Positions 8,322 through 17,859 of a DNA stretch of 64,000 bases are shown here, in pieces. The notes under the pieces are model-generated. The model did no database searches and had not been told where the DNA came from. It was given only the letters and a program-made list of their open reading frames with translations. The stretch comes from Azophilus sp026709365. Lineage in GTDB: Bacteria; Pseudomonadota; Gammaproteobacteria; Pseudomonadales; Azotimanducaceae. Position 1 is the first letter of the stretch. Each line of letters starts with the position of its first letter. The position numbers were made by a program, and so were the translations under genes. The stretch spans positions 3,286,001 to 3,350,000 of the forward strand of contig OZ241345.1 of NCBI GenBank assembly GCA_965200175.1, in the 5' to 3' direction.

Positions 8322-9122
8322 TCAGGGCGCCAAGGCGTCCTGCATGTCAAACAGGCCGTGGCCCTTGTCGGCCAGGAACTTGGCAGCCCGCAGGGCGCCC
8401 AAGGCGAAGTTCATGCGGCTGCCCGCTCGGTGGGTGATCTCAAGGCGCTCGCCGCCGCCCGCGAACAGCACCGTGTGGTCGCCGACGATGTCGCCGCCGC
8501 GCAGGGCGCTGAAGCCAATGGTGCGGCGGCTGCGGGCGCCGGTTTCGCCTTGGCGGCCGTAAACCGCATCCTCCGTGAGGCTGCGGCCAAGGGCTCCGGC
8601 CACGATCTCACCCAAACGCACCGCGGTGCCGGAAGGCGCGTCGATCTTATGCCGGTGGTGCGCCTCGACCACCTCGATGTCCACTTCATCGCCCAAGGCC
8701 CGCGCCGCCTGCTCCACCAAGCGGAACATCAGGTTGACGCCAATGCTCATGTTGGGCGCCATGAGGATGGGCACCGCCTCCGCAGCGGCTCGAATGCGGG
8801 CCAAGCCGGCCGCATCGAAGCCGGTGGTGCCGATGACCAAGCCCCGGCCCGCTGCATGGCACGCATCGACCGCCGCCAAGGTGGCGGACGGGACCGTGAA
8901 GTCGATGAGCGTCTCGAAGTCCTCAACAACGTCAGCCACCGAATCGGCGATGGCCACGCCCAACGCGCCCACCCCCGCAGTCTGCCCGGCATCGGCCCCC
9001 ACCGACGGAGCGCCCGGCTGCTCAATGGCAGCCCCAAGCTCAAGCGCGCCATCCTCGGCGACCGCTTGAATGAGGGTGCGGCCCATGCGCCCGGCAGCAC
9101 CCGCAATGGCCACTCGCATCAT
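8322..9122 (-). CDS. dapB: 4-hydroxy-tetrahydrodipicolinate reductase
   Basis: A 266-residue NAD(P)H-dependent reductase of the lysine/diaminopimelate pathway in the cytoplasm. Motifs: nucleotide-binding VAIAGAAGRMGR at the N-terminus, DFTVPSAT, GTTGF, APNMSIGVN, and the catalytic/substrate segment EAHHRHKIDAPSGTA. Length is normal. Translation may start at 9122 or at the next ATG codon; GGGAGTAGGA precedes both. It lies downstream of dnaJ on the same strand, the usual gammaproteobacterial order, with carA displaced further downstream. Confidence 0.97.
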   Translation of the reverse strand: MMRVAIAGAAGRMGRTLIQAVAEDGALELGAAIEQPGAPSVGADAGQTAGVGALGVAIADSVADVVEDFETLIDFTVPSATLAAVDACHAAGRGLVIGTTGFDAAGLARIRAAAEAVPILMAPNMSIGVNLMFRLVEQAARALGDEVDIEVVEAHHRHKIDAPSGTAVRLGEIVAGALGRSLTEDAVYGRQGETGARSRRTIGFSALRGGDIVGDHTVLFAGGGERLEITHRAGSRMNFALGALRAAKFLADKGHGLFDMQDALAP

Positions 9123-9261
9123 TCCTACTCCCTTAGGTTTCGATCAATCCAATGTGATTTGAAGCGCGTTTTCCGCCCTCGAATGCCCGCTCCGTCGGAC
9201 GGTTTCAGCGTCAGGGCGTCTTATGGCTGGCACTGGCCAAATGGGAATTGACGCGCCGCTG

Positions 9262-10389
9262 TCAGGGCTTCAAGCTGTCGAAGAACTCCTTGACGCCATC
9301 GAACCAACCGCTTTCCTTGGGCGAATGCTGCTCGCTGCCCTGCTCCAAGCTCGTTTTGAACTGGCGCAGCAACTCCTTCTGCGACTCATTGAGCTTGACC
9401 GGGGTCTCCACCACCACCTTGCACAGCAGGTCGCCCACGCCGCCGCCGCGCACTGGGGTGACGCCCCGGCCACGCAAGCGAAACATCTTGCCGGTTTGGG
9501 TTTCCGGGGGCACCTTGAGCTTCACCCTTCCGCTTAAGGTGGGGACCTCGAGTTCGCCGCCCAAGGCGGCGTCGGCGAAGGACAGCGGCACCTCGCAGAA
9601 CAGGTGCCGACCATCGCGCTGGAAGATGGGATGCTCGCGCACCTCCACCTGCACGTACAAGTCGCCCGCTTCGCCGCCGCGCCCGGCTTCGCCCTCACCG
9701 GTCAAGCGGATGCGGTCGCCGTTGTCCACGCCGGGCGGAATGCGCACCGACAGGGTCTTGCGCTCCTCCACCCGGCCGCGCCCGCCGCAGCGACGGCAGG
9801 GGTCGGTGATGACCTGTCCGGCGCCCCGGCAGCGGGGACAGGTTTGCTGCAGGGAGAAGAAGCCTTGGGCAACGCGGATCTGCCCGGCACCGGAGCACTC
9901 CGGGCAGGTGCTCGGCTGGGTTCCGGGCGCTGAGCCGCTGCCTCGGCACTCCTCGCAGGTGGCGAGCACCGGCACCGAGATCTCCACCGTGTCGCCATGC
10001 ACGGCCTGCTCCAGGTCGAGGGTCAGGGCGTAGCGAAGGTCCGCGCCCCGGGACCGGCCGCTGCGTCCGGAACGGCCGCCGCCGAAGATGTCGCCAAAGA
10101 CGTCGCCGAAAATGTCGCTGAAGCTGCCGTTGAAGCCGGCGCCGCCCATGCCGCCCGCGCTGGGATCCACGCCGGCATGGCCAAACTGGTCGTAGGCGCC
10201 GCGCTTTTCGCGGTCGGAAAGCACTTCGTAGGCTTCCGAAGCCTCCTTGAACCGCTCCTCGGCTTGGGCGTCGTCCGGATTGCGGTCCGGATGCAGCTTC
10301 ATGGCCAAGCGCCGATAGGCTTTCTTGATGTCGTCGTCGGAGGCGTCCCGCTCCAGCCCCAGAATTTCGTAGTAGTCGCGCTTGGCCAT
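9262..10389 (-). CDS. dnaJ: Chaperone DnaJ (Hsp40)
   Basis: A full-length 375-residue type I DnaJ that delivers substrates to DnaK and stimulates its ATPase. It shows the J domain with HPD (KLHPDRNPDD), a Gly/Phe-rich linker (about residues 75-110), four CxxCxGxG zinc-finger repeats (CEECRGSG, CPECSGAG, CPRCRGAG, CRRCGGRG) and the C-terminal substrate-binding region. ATG 10389 starts MAKRDYYEILGLERDASDDD, the conserved beginning. The 251-bp gap to dnaK contains a family B hairpin. Confidence 0.98.
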   Translation of the reverse strand: MAKRDYYEILGLERDASDDDIKKAYRRLAMKLHPDRNPDDAQAEERFKEASEAYEVLSDREKRGAYDQFGHAGVDPSAGGMGGAGFNGSFSDIFGDVFGDIFGGGRSGRSGRSRGADLRYALTLDLEQAVHGDTVEISVPVLATCEECRGSGSAPGTQPSTCPECSGAGQIRVAQGFFSLQQTCPRCRGAGQVITDPCRRCGGRGRVEERKTLSVRIPPGVDNGDRIRLTGEGEAGRGGEAGDLYVQVEVREHPIFQRDGRHLFCEVPLSFADAALGGELEVPTLSGRVKLKVPPETQTGKMFRLRGRGVTPVRGGGVGDLLCKVVVETPVKLNESQKELLRQFKTSLEQGSEQHSPKESGWFDGVKEFFDSLKP

Positions 10390-10462
10390 CAGTTGGTTCC
10401 TGCCGGGGGCCTCGGTGTGTTGATCGGGCGCTGCGCCACCTCAATCATCCTGTTTCAGGCGG

Positions 10463-10500
10463 GACGGCGCTTGGCGCCGTCGGCGGGCGGGACGCCCTCG
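10463..10500. repeat. Family B hairpins between dnaK and dnaJ
   Basis: GACGGCGC-TTG-GCGCCGTC (10463-10481) is followed by GCGGGC-GGGAC-GCCCTCG (10484-10500). The same two adjacent hairpins recur at 52621-52657. A further partial copy (CCGTCCCGCCCTCG) lies near 10589-10602. In the dnaK-dnaJ spacer such structures may set the relative mRNA levels of the two genes, which is inference. Confidence 0.65.
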
Positions 10501-10640
10501 ATAGGCGAAGCCGGCCGAACGGACACGGAGATTCGCGCCAGAGCCGCCCCAAAGCGAACCGACACGCGCCGAAGGCCTACGTTGGCACCGTCCCGCCCTC
10601 GTCCTGAACGCCTTAAGCTGCATTGACGCTCCCGCCCCGG

Positions 10641-12572
<1,932 letters not shown>

Positions 12573-12692
12573 GTTCGGTTTGCTCCAAGTTTTGCGTTGG
12601 CCCGCGCCTCGCTCCGAAGCGCGGGCATGATGACTGCTCGCTGGTCGCTTTCCCCAAGTCCGCAGTCGCCGAATGCTTCGTGATGTTTCGTT

Positions 12693-12719
12693 AGATGGGG
12701 GCGCAGGCGGATTAATCAA
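12693..12719 (-). promoter_or_regulatory. Sigma-32-type heat-shock promoter of dnaK
   Basis: On the minus strand TTGATT (12719-12714) and CCCCATCT (12700-12693) are separated by 13 bases. CCCCATNT is the full sigma-32 -10 consensus and the -35 matches TTGAAA in four of six. The site is about 120 bp upstream of dnaK and just after the grpE stop codon. Confidence 0.72.
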
Positions 12720-12738
12720 TCCGCGGATTAATCAATCC
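12707..12738. repeat. 16-bp tandem duplication at grpE end/dnaK promoter
   Basis: GCGGATTAATCAATCC occurs twice in a row (12707-12722 and 12723-12738). The first copy supplies the -35 element of the dnaK heat-shock promoter; the second contains the grpE stop codon (12732-12734). Confidence 0.8.
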
Positions 12739-13385
12739 GCTGGCAGGGCAGCCGGCGCCTTGGCGACGATGACCTTGGCGGCGCGCACCAAGCGCCCGTT
12801 GAGCGCATAGCCCTTTTGCATCACCTCAATGACCGAATTCGGCTCCGCGTCCGGGTTCTCGACCATGGCCATGGCTTCGGACCGGGCTGGGTCGAAGGGC
12901 TCGCCCAAGGGGTCAACCTGCTCGATGCCGTTCCTGGCCAAGGTGTCGAGGAAGAGCTTCAGGCACAGGCCCACGCCTTCGGACACCGCCGCCGCATCCG
13001 CCGCTTCGGCTGGCTGGCCGGTTGTTCCTTCGGCGTCGGCAGCTTGGCTTCCCGAGGCCGACCGCAGGCTCTCGACGGACTTCTCCAAGCTGTCAACGAC
13101 CGGCAGCAGGCTTTCGGCAAAGCGTTCCAGAGCAAACTTGTGGGCGTTCTCCACGTCGCGCGCCGCGCGGCGGCGCACGTTCTCGACCTCAGCCTGCGCC
13201 CGCAGCGCCGCATCCTTCAAGCTCGCCGCCTCCTCCCGCGCAGCGTCCAGCGCCGCCTGCAGGTCCGGCGCGCCATCGTCGTCCGCTTGGGCTGCCGCCT
13301 CGTCCGCTGCGGCACCCTGATCGAGTGCCGACTCCTCGCCCGGTTGCGACGCTTCCCGCTCCGCTTCAGCCGCCTTCTTCGCCAT
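12732..13385 (-). CDS. grpE: Nucleotide exchange factor GrpE
   Basis: A 217-residue cochaperone that releases ADP from DnaK. It has an acidic Ala-rich N-terminus, a coiled coil (residues about 50-110, AALDAAREEAASLKDAALRA followed by EVENVRRRAARD), and the C-terminal beta domain ending ALNGRLVRAAKVIVAK. ATG 13385 (MAKKAAEAE) is preferred over longer in-frame options because upstream residues come from a repeat region; GGGGAACC precedes it. An insertion of low-complexity residues (SASGSQAADAEGTTGQPAEAADAAA) sits in the middle. Confidence 0.96.
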   Translation of the reverse strand: MAKKAAEAEREASQPGEESALDQGAAADEAAAQADDDGAPDLQAALDAAREEAASLKDAALRAQAEVENVRRRAARDVENAHKFALERFAESLLPVVDSLEKSVESLRSASGSQAADAEGTTGQPAEAADAAAVSEGVGLCLKLFLDTLARNGIEQVDPLGEPFDPARSEAMAMVENPDAEPNSVIEVMQKGYALNGRLVRAAKVIVAKAPAALPAD

Positions 13386-13449
13386 GGTTCCCCATCCGCC
13401 TTTACCAAGCCCACACAATGGGGGTCGCCGCAGTGGATTCAAGCCCCTG

Positions 13450-13497
13450 CGCGCCCGCAAAGCGGGCGCGGATGGAGTTTCGCTCCCGCGAAACTCC
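13450..13497. repeat. Family A composite repeat between hrcA and grpE
   Basis: Two adjacent perfect hairpins: CGCGCCCGC-AAA-GCGGGCGCG (13450-13470) and GGAGTTTCGC-TCCC-GCGAAACTCC (13474-13497). The same two-hairpin order recurs at 19319-19364. The copy lies in the 208-bp hrcA-grpE spacer. Confidence 0.85.
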
Positions 13498-13593
13498 GCG
13501 CTCGCAGCTCAGGCGAGTTGCCGTCTTGCCCTGGAAGAGGCGCTCGCCAAGGCGCCGCCCCCCGCAAAGGCCCGGCGGCGGCGGCAAACCAGC

Positions 13594-14667
13594 TTACGAA
13601 TGATTCAACGCATCGCCCAGCAAATGCGCGGTCACGTCCACCACCGGAATGATCTTCTGGTAGGCCATGCGCGTCGGGCCCACCACGCCGAGCACACCGG
13701 CGATGTGGCCGTTGACCGAGTACGAGGACGACACCAAGGACAGCTCATCGAGCACTTCGTAGCCCGACTCATCGCCGATGAACAGTTGTATGCCCTGGGT
13801 GTTCAGGCACTGGTCAAGCAGGTGCAGGATGCTGCCCTTGCGGGTGAAGGCTTCGAAGAGGGCGCGCACCGTGTCCGTGTCGGCACTGATGTCCAGCAGG
13901 TTCGACTCCCCGGCCACCACAAAGCCCTTGCCTCCTGGCGGCGGCTTTGCGAAGGCTTGGGCGGCGAGGTCGAGCGCCGACTGCAGCAAGCTGTCCATGC
14001 GGTCCTTGTCGCGTTGCATGCTGGCAAGCAGCCCGCTGCGGGCGTCGCCCAAGGTCAGGCCGCCAAACTCCTGATTGATGAAGTTGGCAGCGCGGACCAA
14101 GTCCGCATCCCGGTACTCATGGTCGGTGTGAATGACCCGGTTCTGCACCTCCCGATCGTTGAACACCAGGATCGCCAGCACGCGTTCCGCATCGAGCTTG
14201 AGGAACTCAACGTGGCGCAAAGCCGCCTGCTCCTGCCGGGGCAGGGTCACCACGCAGGCCATGGAGGTGATGCGGGACAGGGCTTCGGAGGCCGACTCAA
14301 TCAACTCAGCGGGCGGCAGATCCGGGTTCAGCTGCGCCTCGAGGCCCTGGCGCCCCGCTTCATCCAAGGGTTCAACAGCCAGCAGACTCTCCACGAAGAA
14401 GCGCAGACCTTGGCTGGTGGGCACCTTGCCGGCGGACGTGTGCGGCGAGGTGACCAAGCCTTGGCCTTCCAAGCGGGCCATGATGTTGCGCACCGTCGCG
14501 GGGCTGACCGACACGCTCGACTGCCCGGCCAGCGCCTTGGACGCCACTGGCCGGCCATTGCTGATGAAGTTCTCCACCAACAGCTTGAAAAGCCGTCCAG
14601 CGCGCTCATCGACTTGATCCAATGCCTCGCTCCTCGGCAGGCGTCCGCCGACCAATCCATCGGCCAT
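13594..14667 (-). CDS. hrcA: Heat-inducible transcription repressor HrcA
   Basis: A 357-residue repressor that normally binds CIRCE operators of groESL or dnaK genes. The N-terminal winged helix carries GRPVASKALAGQSS and ATVRNIMARLEGQGLVTSPHTSAGKVPTSQGLRFFV. The C-terminal sensor region ends PVVDVTAHLLGDALN. ATG 14667 fits the conserved start. No CIRCE inverted repeat (TTAGCACTC-N9-GAGTGCTAA) was seen in this window, so its targets probably lie elsewhere, perhaps at groESL. It is first in the hrcA-grpE-dnaK-dnaJ order and divergent from recN. Confidence 0.95.
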   Translation of the reverse strand: MADGLVGGRLPRSEALDQVDERAGRLFKLLVENFISNGRPVASKALAGQSSVSVSPATVRNIMARLEGQGLVTSPHTSAGKVPTSQGLRFFVESLLAVEPLDEAGRQGLEAQLNPDLPPAELIESASEALSRITSMACVVTLPRQEQAALRHVEFLKLDAERVLAILVFNDREVQNRVIHTDHEYRDADLVRAANFINQEFGGLTLGDARSGLLASMQRDKDRMDSLLQSALDLAAQAFAKPPPGGKGFVVAGESNLLDISADTDTVRALFEAFTRKGSILHLLDQCLNTQGIQLFIGDESGYEVLDELSLVSSSYSVNGHIAGVLGVVGPTRMAYQKIIPVVDVTAHLLGDALNHS

Positions 14668-14670
14668 CAA

Positions 14671-14700
14671 GTAATATGTCCCTTTTCGCGCCAGCGTCAA
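14671..14700 (-). promoter_or_regulatory. Sigma-70-like promoter at hrcA start
   Basis: On the minus strand TTGACG (14700-14695) and TATTAC (14676-14671) are 18 bases apart. The -10 ends only 3 bases before the hrcA ATG, so a transcript made here would be leaderless or begin within the first codons. If that is wrong, the true promoter lies upstream in the repeat region. Confidence 0.5.
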
Positions 14701-14725
14701 GGTGCGCCCGCGAAGCGGCCGCGTT

Positions 14726-14838
14726 GGAGTTTCGCTAGGCGAAACTCCGCGCACGTTGCGTGGGCATGATTCCGAAATGTTTCTGAGCCCGCGTAGAACC
14801 TGCGCGACCTGGCGGGCGCGTTTCGCTGCGCGAAACGC
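14726..14838. repeat. Two family A palindromes in the hrcA-recN spacer
   Basis: GGAGTTTCGC-TAG-GCGAAACTCC lies at 14726-14748 and a variant GCGTTTCGC-TGC-GCGAAACGC at 14818-14838. The intervening 70 bp contain the conserved linker text ending in GTTTCTGAGCCCGCG, as at copies 1 and 2 near position 600. Confidence 0.82.
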
Positions 14839-14888
14839 CGCGACCGTTGAACGTGAATGAGCTTGATGGACCTGAACCGGGACAGGAC

Positions 14889-16553
14889 GTGCTGAAGCAA
14901 CTGACCATTCGGGACTTTGCCCTAGTGACGGCGGTGGACGTTGCCTTCGACCGCGGCCTGACGGTGGTGACCGGCGAATCGGGCGCCGGCAAGTCCATCC
15001 TGATGAACGCCTTGGCCCTAGTGGCCGGCGAGCGGGCGCGAACCGACTTGATCAGGCCCGGCGCCCAGCGGGCGGAGGTGACCGCGGAGTTCGACCTCGA
15101 CGAGGGTTCAGCCTCATTGGACGCCGTCAAGGCCGCCGACCTCGACGACGCCGACGCGCCGCGCCGCTGCCTGCTGCGCCGCATCATCGGCGTCGATGGC
15201 CGCTCCAGGGCCTTCGTCAACGGCGGGCCGGTGAATCTGGGCATGGTGCGCGAGCTCACCGAAGGGTTGATCGACATCCACAGCCAGGATGAGAACCAGC
15301 GGCTCGCCAGGCGCGACGTGCAACTGAGCCTGCTCGATGCCTATGGCGTAAGCGCCGCCGACCGCCAAGGCATGGCCAACGCCTACCGCGCCGCCCGGAG
15401 AGCCGAAAAAGCCTTGGCCACCCTTGAGGCCGAGCTCGCCAACGCCGATGACCGCCGGGCGCTGCTGCGCTATCAACTCGATGAGTTGCGGGCCTTGGAA
15501 CCGGTCCAGGGCGAATTCGAATCCCTTGACGCCGAGTTTCGCCGCCTCTCCCAAGCCCAGGACATTCAGGAGACGGTGCGCCAAGCTATCGATTGCCTGT
15601 CGGACATGGCCGATGCGCGCCGCAGCCAAAGGCAACTGGGTGACATCGACGATGAGCACCCGAAGCTCGCGCAAGCCCGGGATGCCTTGAGCTCAGCGCT
15701 GCAGTTGATCGACGACGCCGCCCACGACTTGAACGGCTACGCCGATGCCTTCGATGCCGACCCCGCCCATCTGTCCCAAGTCGCCGAGCGGCTTGACCGC
15801 TTTCACGATCTGTCCCGCAAGCACCGCGTGGCGCCGGAGCGCTTGGCGCAACACGCCGAGGGCTTGGCCTCGGAACTGGAGGCGCAGGCTACCGAACGCC
15901 GAAACGTCGAGGCGCTCCAGGAGGAGGCCCGCCGCTGGAACGATGAGTTCCAAAGCGTCGCCGGGCGCGTCAGTTCCGCCCGACGGGAAGCCGCCCAAGC
16001 GTTTGCCAACGAAGTAAGCGCTCACATGCAGGTCTTGGGAATGGCCGGAGGGGCGTTTTCCGTGGCCTTCGAGGCGGCCAATTCGGAACGCGGCTTGGAG
16101 GCCGTGGAGTTCCAAGTGACCACCAACCCCAAGTATCCCGCGGGCAGCTTGGCCCGCATTGCCTCCGGCGGCGAACGGGCGCGGCTCAGCTTGGCGGTCT
16201 CCGTGGCTGCCGCCCAGAAGATGCGCCTGCCCTGCCTGGTGCTCGACGAAGCCGACGTCGGCGTCGGCGGTACCACCGCCGACATCGTCGGCCGCCTGCT
16301 GCGCGATCTCGGCAACCACACCCAAGTGATCTGCGTCACCCACGCGCCCCAAGTCGCCGCACTCGGCAACAGCCATCTCGTGGTGGAGAAGGACACCGCC
16401 CAGAACGTGCGGCTGCGCTGCGTCACCAAGGATCGCCGCACCGAGGAGGTGGCCCGCATGCTGGCCGGAGCCGACCTCACCGACAAGACCCGTGCCTACG
16501 CCCGCACCCTGCTGGAGGAGGCGGGATCGGGGCCGGCCGCTAGGAGGACATGA
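14889..16553 (+). CDS. recN: DNA repair protein RecN
   Basis: A 554-residue SMC-like ATPase acting in double-strand break repair. Walker A is TGESGAGKS near residue 33, the ABC signature is ASGGERARLSLAV, and Walker B is CLVLDEADVGVGG. A central coiled coil with Ala/Glu/Arg-rich helices separates the two ATPase halves. Length equals that of E. coli RecN if GTG 14889 is the start, where homology begins (V-LKQLTIRDFALV). The frame is open to TTG 14847, but those 14 residues come from the adjacent repeat. ACAGGA lies immediately upstream, unusually close to the GTG. Confidence 0.95.
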   Translation: MLKQLTIRDFALVTAVDVAFDRGLTVVTGESGAGKSILMNALALVAGERARTDLIRPGAQRAEVTAEFDLDEGSASLDAVKAADLDDADAPRRCLLRRIIGVDGRSRAFVNGGPVNLGMVRELTEGLIDIHSQDENQRLARRDVQLSLLDAYGVSAADRQGMANAYRAARRAEKALATLEAELANADDRRALLRYQLDELRALEPVQGEFESLDAEFRRLSQAQDIQETVRQAIDCLSDMADARRSQRQLGDIDDEHPKLAQARDALSSALQLIDDAAHDLNGYADAFDADPAHLSQVAERLDRFHDLSRKHRVAPERLAQHAEGLASELEAQATERRNVEALQEEARRWNDEFQSVAGRVSSARREAAQAFANEVSAHMQVLGMAGGAFSVAFEAANSERGLEAVEFQVTTNPKYPAGSLARIASGGERARLSLAVSVAAAQKMRLPCLVLDEADVGVGGTTADIVGRLLRDLGNHTQVICVTHAPQVAALGNSHLVVEKDTAQNVRLRCVTKDRRTEEVARMLAGADLTDKTRAYARTLLEEAGSGPAARRT

Positions 16554-16653
16554 CACCCTCGCCAACCGGAAGACCGGCGAGCACGGCCGCACCCACCCTC
16601 TGTGTGCGGGCTCAGAAACAGATCGGAATCCGCGACCCGCGCGACGAGCGCGC

Positions 16654-16699
16654 GGAGCTTCGCGTAGCGAAACTCTAACGCGCCCGCTTCGCGGGCGCG
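16654..16699. repeat. Family A composite repeat upstream of bamE
   Basis: GGAGCTTCGC-GTA-GCGAAACTCT (16654-16676) is followed by the perfect hairpin CGCGCCCGC-TTC-GCGGGCGCG (16679-16699). The two hairpins are in the reverse order to those at 13450 and 19319, so this copy is inverted. It sits in the 210-bp recN-bamE spacer. Confidence 0.83.
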
Positions 16700-16763
16700 C
16701 CTGCTGATTTTGCGGCACAATTCCCCTACCATTCGCCGCCTGCAAACGCTACGGGATGCTGCA

Positions 16764-17138
16764 ATGAGCCGACGCCTGTTCGCGCTGTCGCTGGCCAGTG
16801 CTGTGCTGGCCGCAGGCTGCGCGATGCCAAAGATGCCGAAAATGCCCCAGTTCAAGGTGCCGCGGGTACACAAGATCACCGTGCAGCAGGGCAACGTCAT
16901 CACCCAGGGGATGGTCGATCAACTCAAGCCCGGCATGACCCGGGAACAGGTCGCCTTCATTATGGGCGAGCCGGTGGTGCGCAACATCTTCAACCAGGAC
17001 CGCTGGGACTACATCTACACCATCAGGGTGCCGGGGCGCTTCGAGACCGAGCAGCGCTTCACCGTCTTCTTCGAGAACGATGCCCTCTCATCGCTGGCGG
17101 GCGACTTGGCGCCCACGGACGCCACTGGCGAGGGCTAA
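16764..17138 (+). CDS. bamE: Outer-membrane assembly lipoprotein BamE (SmpA)
   Basis: A 124-residue lipoprotein of the BAM complex that inserts beta-barrels into the outer membrane. The lipobox LAAGC puts the acylated Cys at about residue 19. BamE hallmarks are VTQGNVITQG-like QGNVITQGMVDQLKPGMTREQVAFIMGEPVV and WDYIYTIRVPG. ATG 16764 starts MSRRLFALSLA. The stop overlaps the convergent rnfH stop by 4 bp. The recN-bamE-rnfH-ratA-smpB neighbourhood is typical. Confidence 0.95.
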   Translation: MSRRLFALSLASAVLAAGCAMPKMPKMPQFKVPRVHKITVQQGNVITQGMVDQLKPGMTREQVAFIMGEPVVRNIFNQDRWDYIYTIRVPGRFETEQRFTVFFENDALSSLAGDLAPTDATGEG

Positions 17139-17416
17139 AGCGGCTCCCGGTGGGCCATCGCCCGACGGCGGCGAGCCTCCTTGGGATCCAGCAGCAAGGG
17201 CCTATACAGCTCGATGCGCTCGCCGACGCACAGCAGGCGGCTACGATCAACCCGCCTGCCGTAAACGCCCACTGGCATGCGGTTTAGGTCCAAGCCAGCG
17301 AAAGCGGCTTGGCCAGCCACCTGACGCAAGGCCGTCTCCACAGTGGCCCCCTCCTCAACCTCAAGGGCAACAAGCACCTGCCGCTCGGCGGCGGCGTAGG
17401 CTACTTCGATCCGCAT
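17135..17416 (-). CDS. rnfH: RnfH/UPF0125 family protein
   Basis: A 93-residue beta-grasp (ubiquitin-like) protein of unknown biochemical role. It begins MRIEVAYAAAERQVLVALEV and ends with the family-typical GERIELYRPLLLDPKEARRRRA. It follows ratA with a 16-bp overlap. The pairing with RatA, a START-domain protein, is widely conserved. The basic tail is usual. Confidence 0.92.
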   Translation of the reverse strand: MRIEVAYAAAERQVLVALEVEEGATVETALRQVAGQAAFAGLDLNRMPVGVYGRRVDRSRLLCVGERIELYRPLLLDPKEARRRRAMAHREPL

Positions 17417-17859
17417 GCAGCGCCCAACAGGTCGTGGGCGCGCTGGCAGAAGGCGTCCATGACCGCGTTGGCCATTGCGCCGACGCTTCTCGCCACCACC
17501 CCGGACAGCAGGCGGCGGGCGCCCTTGACGGCGAAGTTCAAGTCGAGTTCCACCCGGCAGCCACGGCCCCCGCCGAAATCGGAAAACCGCCATTCGCCCC
17601 GGAAATGGCTGAACGGGCCATCCACCAAGTCAAGCTGGATCATGCGGCCCGGGTCCAGCACGTTGCGGGTGGTGAAGCTCTCCTTGAAGCCCTTGGCCGA
17701 GACGGTCAGCCGCGCCTCAAGGGCCGCGGACTCATCCGCCAAAACGACCGCGCTGACGCACCACGGCAGGAACTCCGGGTAGCGGGCCACATCGTTGACA
17801 ATGCGGTAGATGTCGTCCGCAGCATAAGGCAGCACTGCGGAGCGCTTAAGCTGGGTCAT
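17401..17859 (-). CDS. ratA: RatA, START/polyketide-cyclase-like protein
   Basis: A 152-residue SRPBCC-fold protein related to coenzyme Q-binding COQ10 and to E. coli RatA, reported as an inhibitor of 70S ribosome association. Motifs are MTQLKRSAVLPYAADDIYRIV, the VARYPEFLPWC hallmark, and GPFSHFRGEWRF. The ATG at 17859 overlaps the stop of the upstream sodium symporter gene as ATGA, so the two are translationally coupled, which is unusual: ratA is normally next to smpB. Confidence 0.93.
   Translation of the reverse strand: MTQLKRSAVLPYAADDIYRIVNDVARYPEFLPWCVSAVVLADESAALEARLTVSAKGFKESFTTRNVLDPGRMIQLDLVDGPFSHFRGEWRFSDFGGGRGCRVELDLNFAVKGARRLLSGVVARSVGAMANAVMDAFCQRAHDLLGAACGSK

Noticed and set aside
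16559..16585. Rho-independent terminator after recN (CTCGCC...GGCGAG)
   Set aside because: The stem has a long loop and no following T run.
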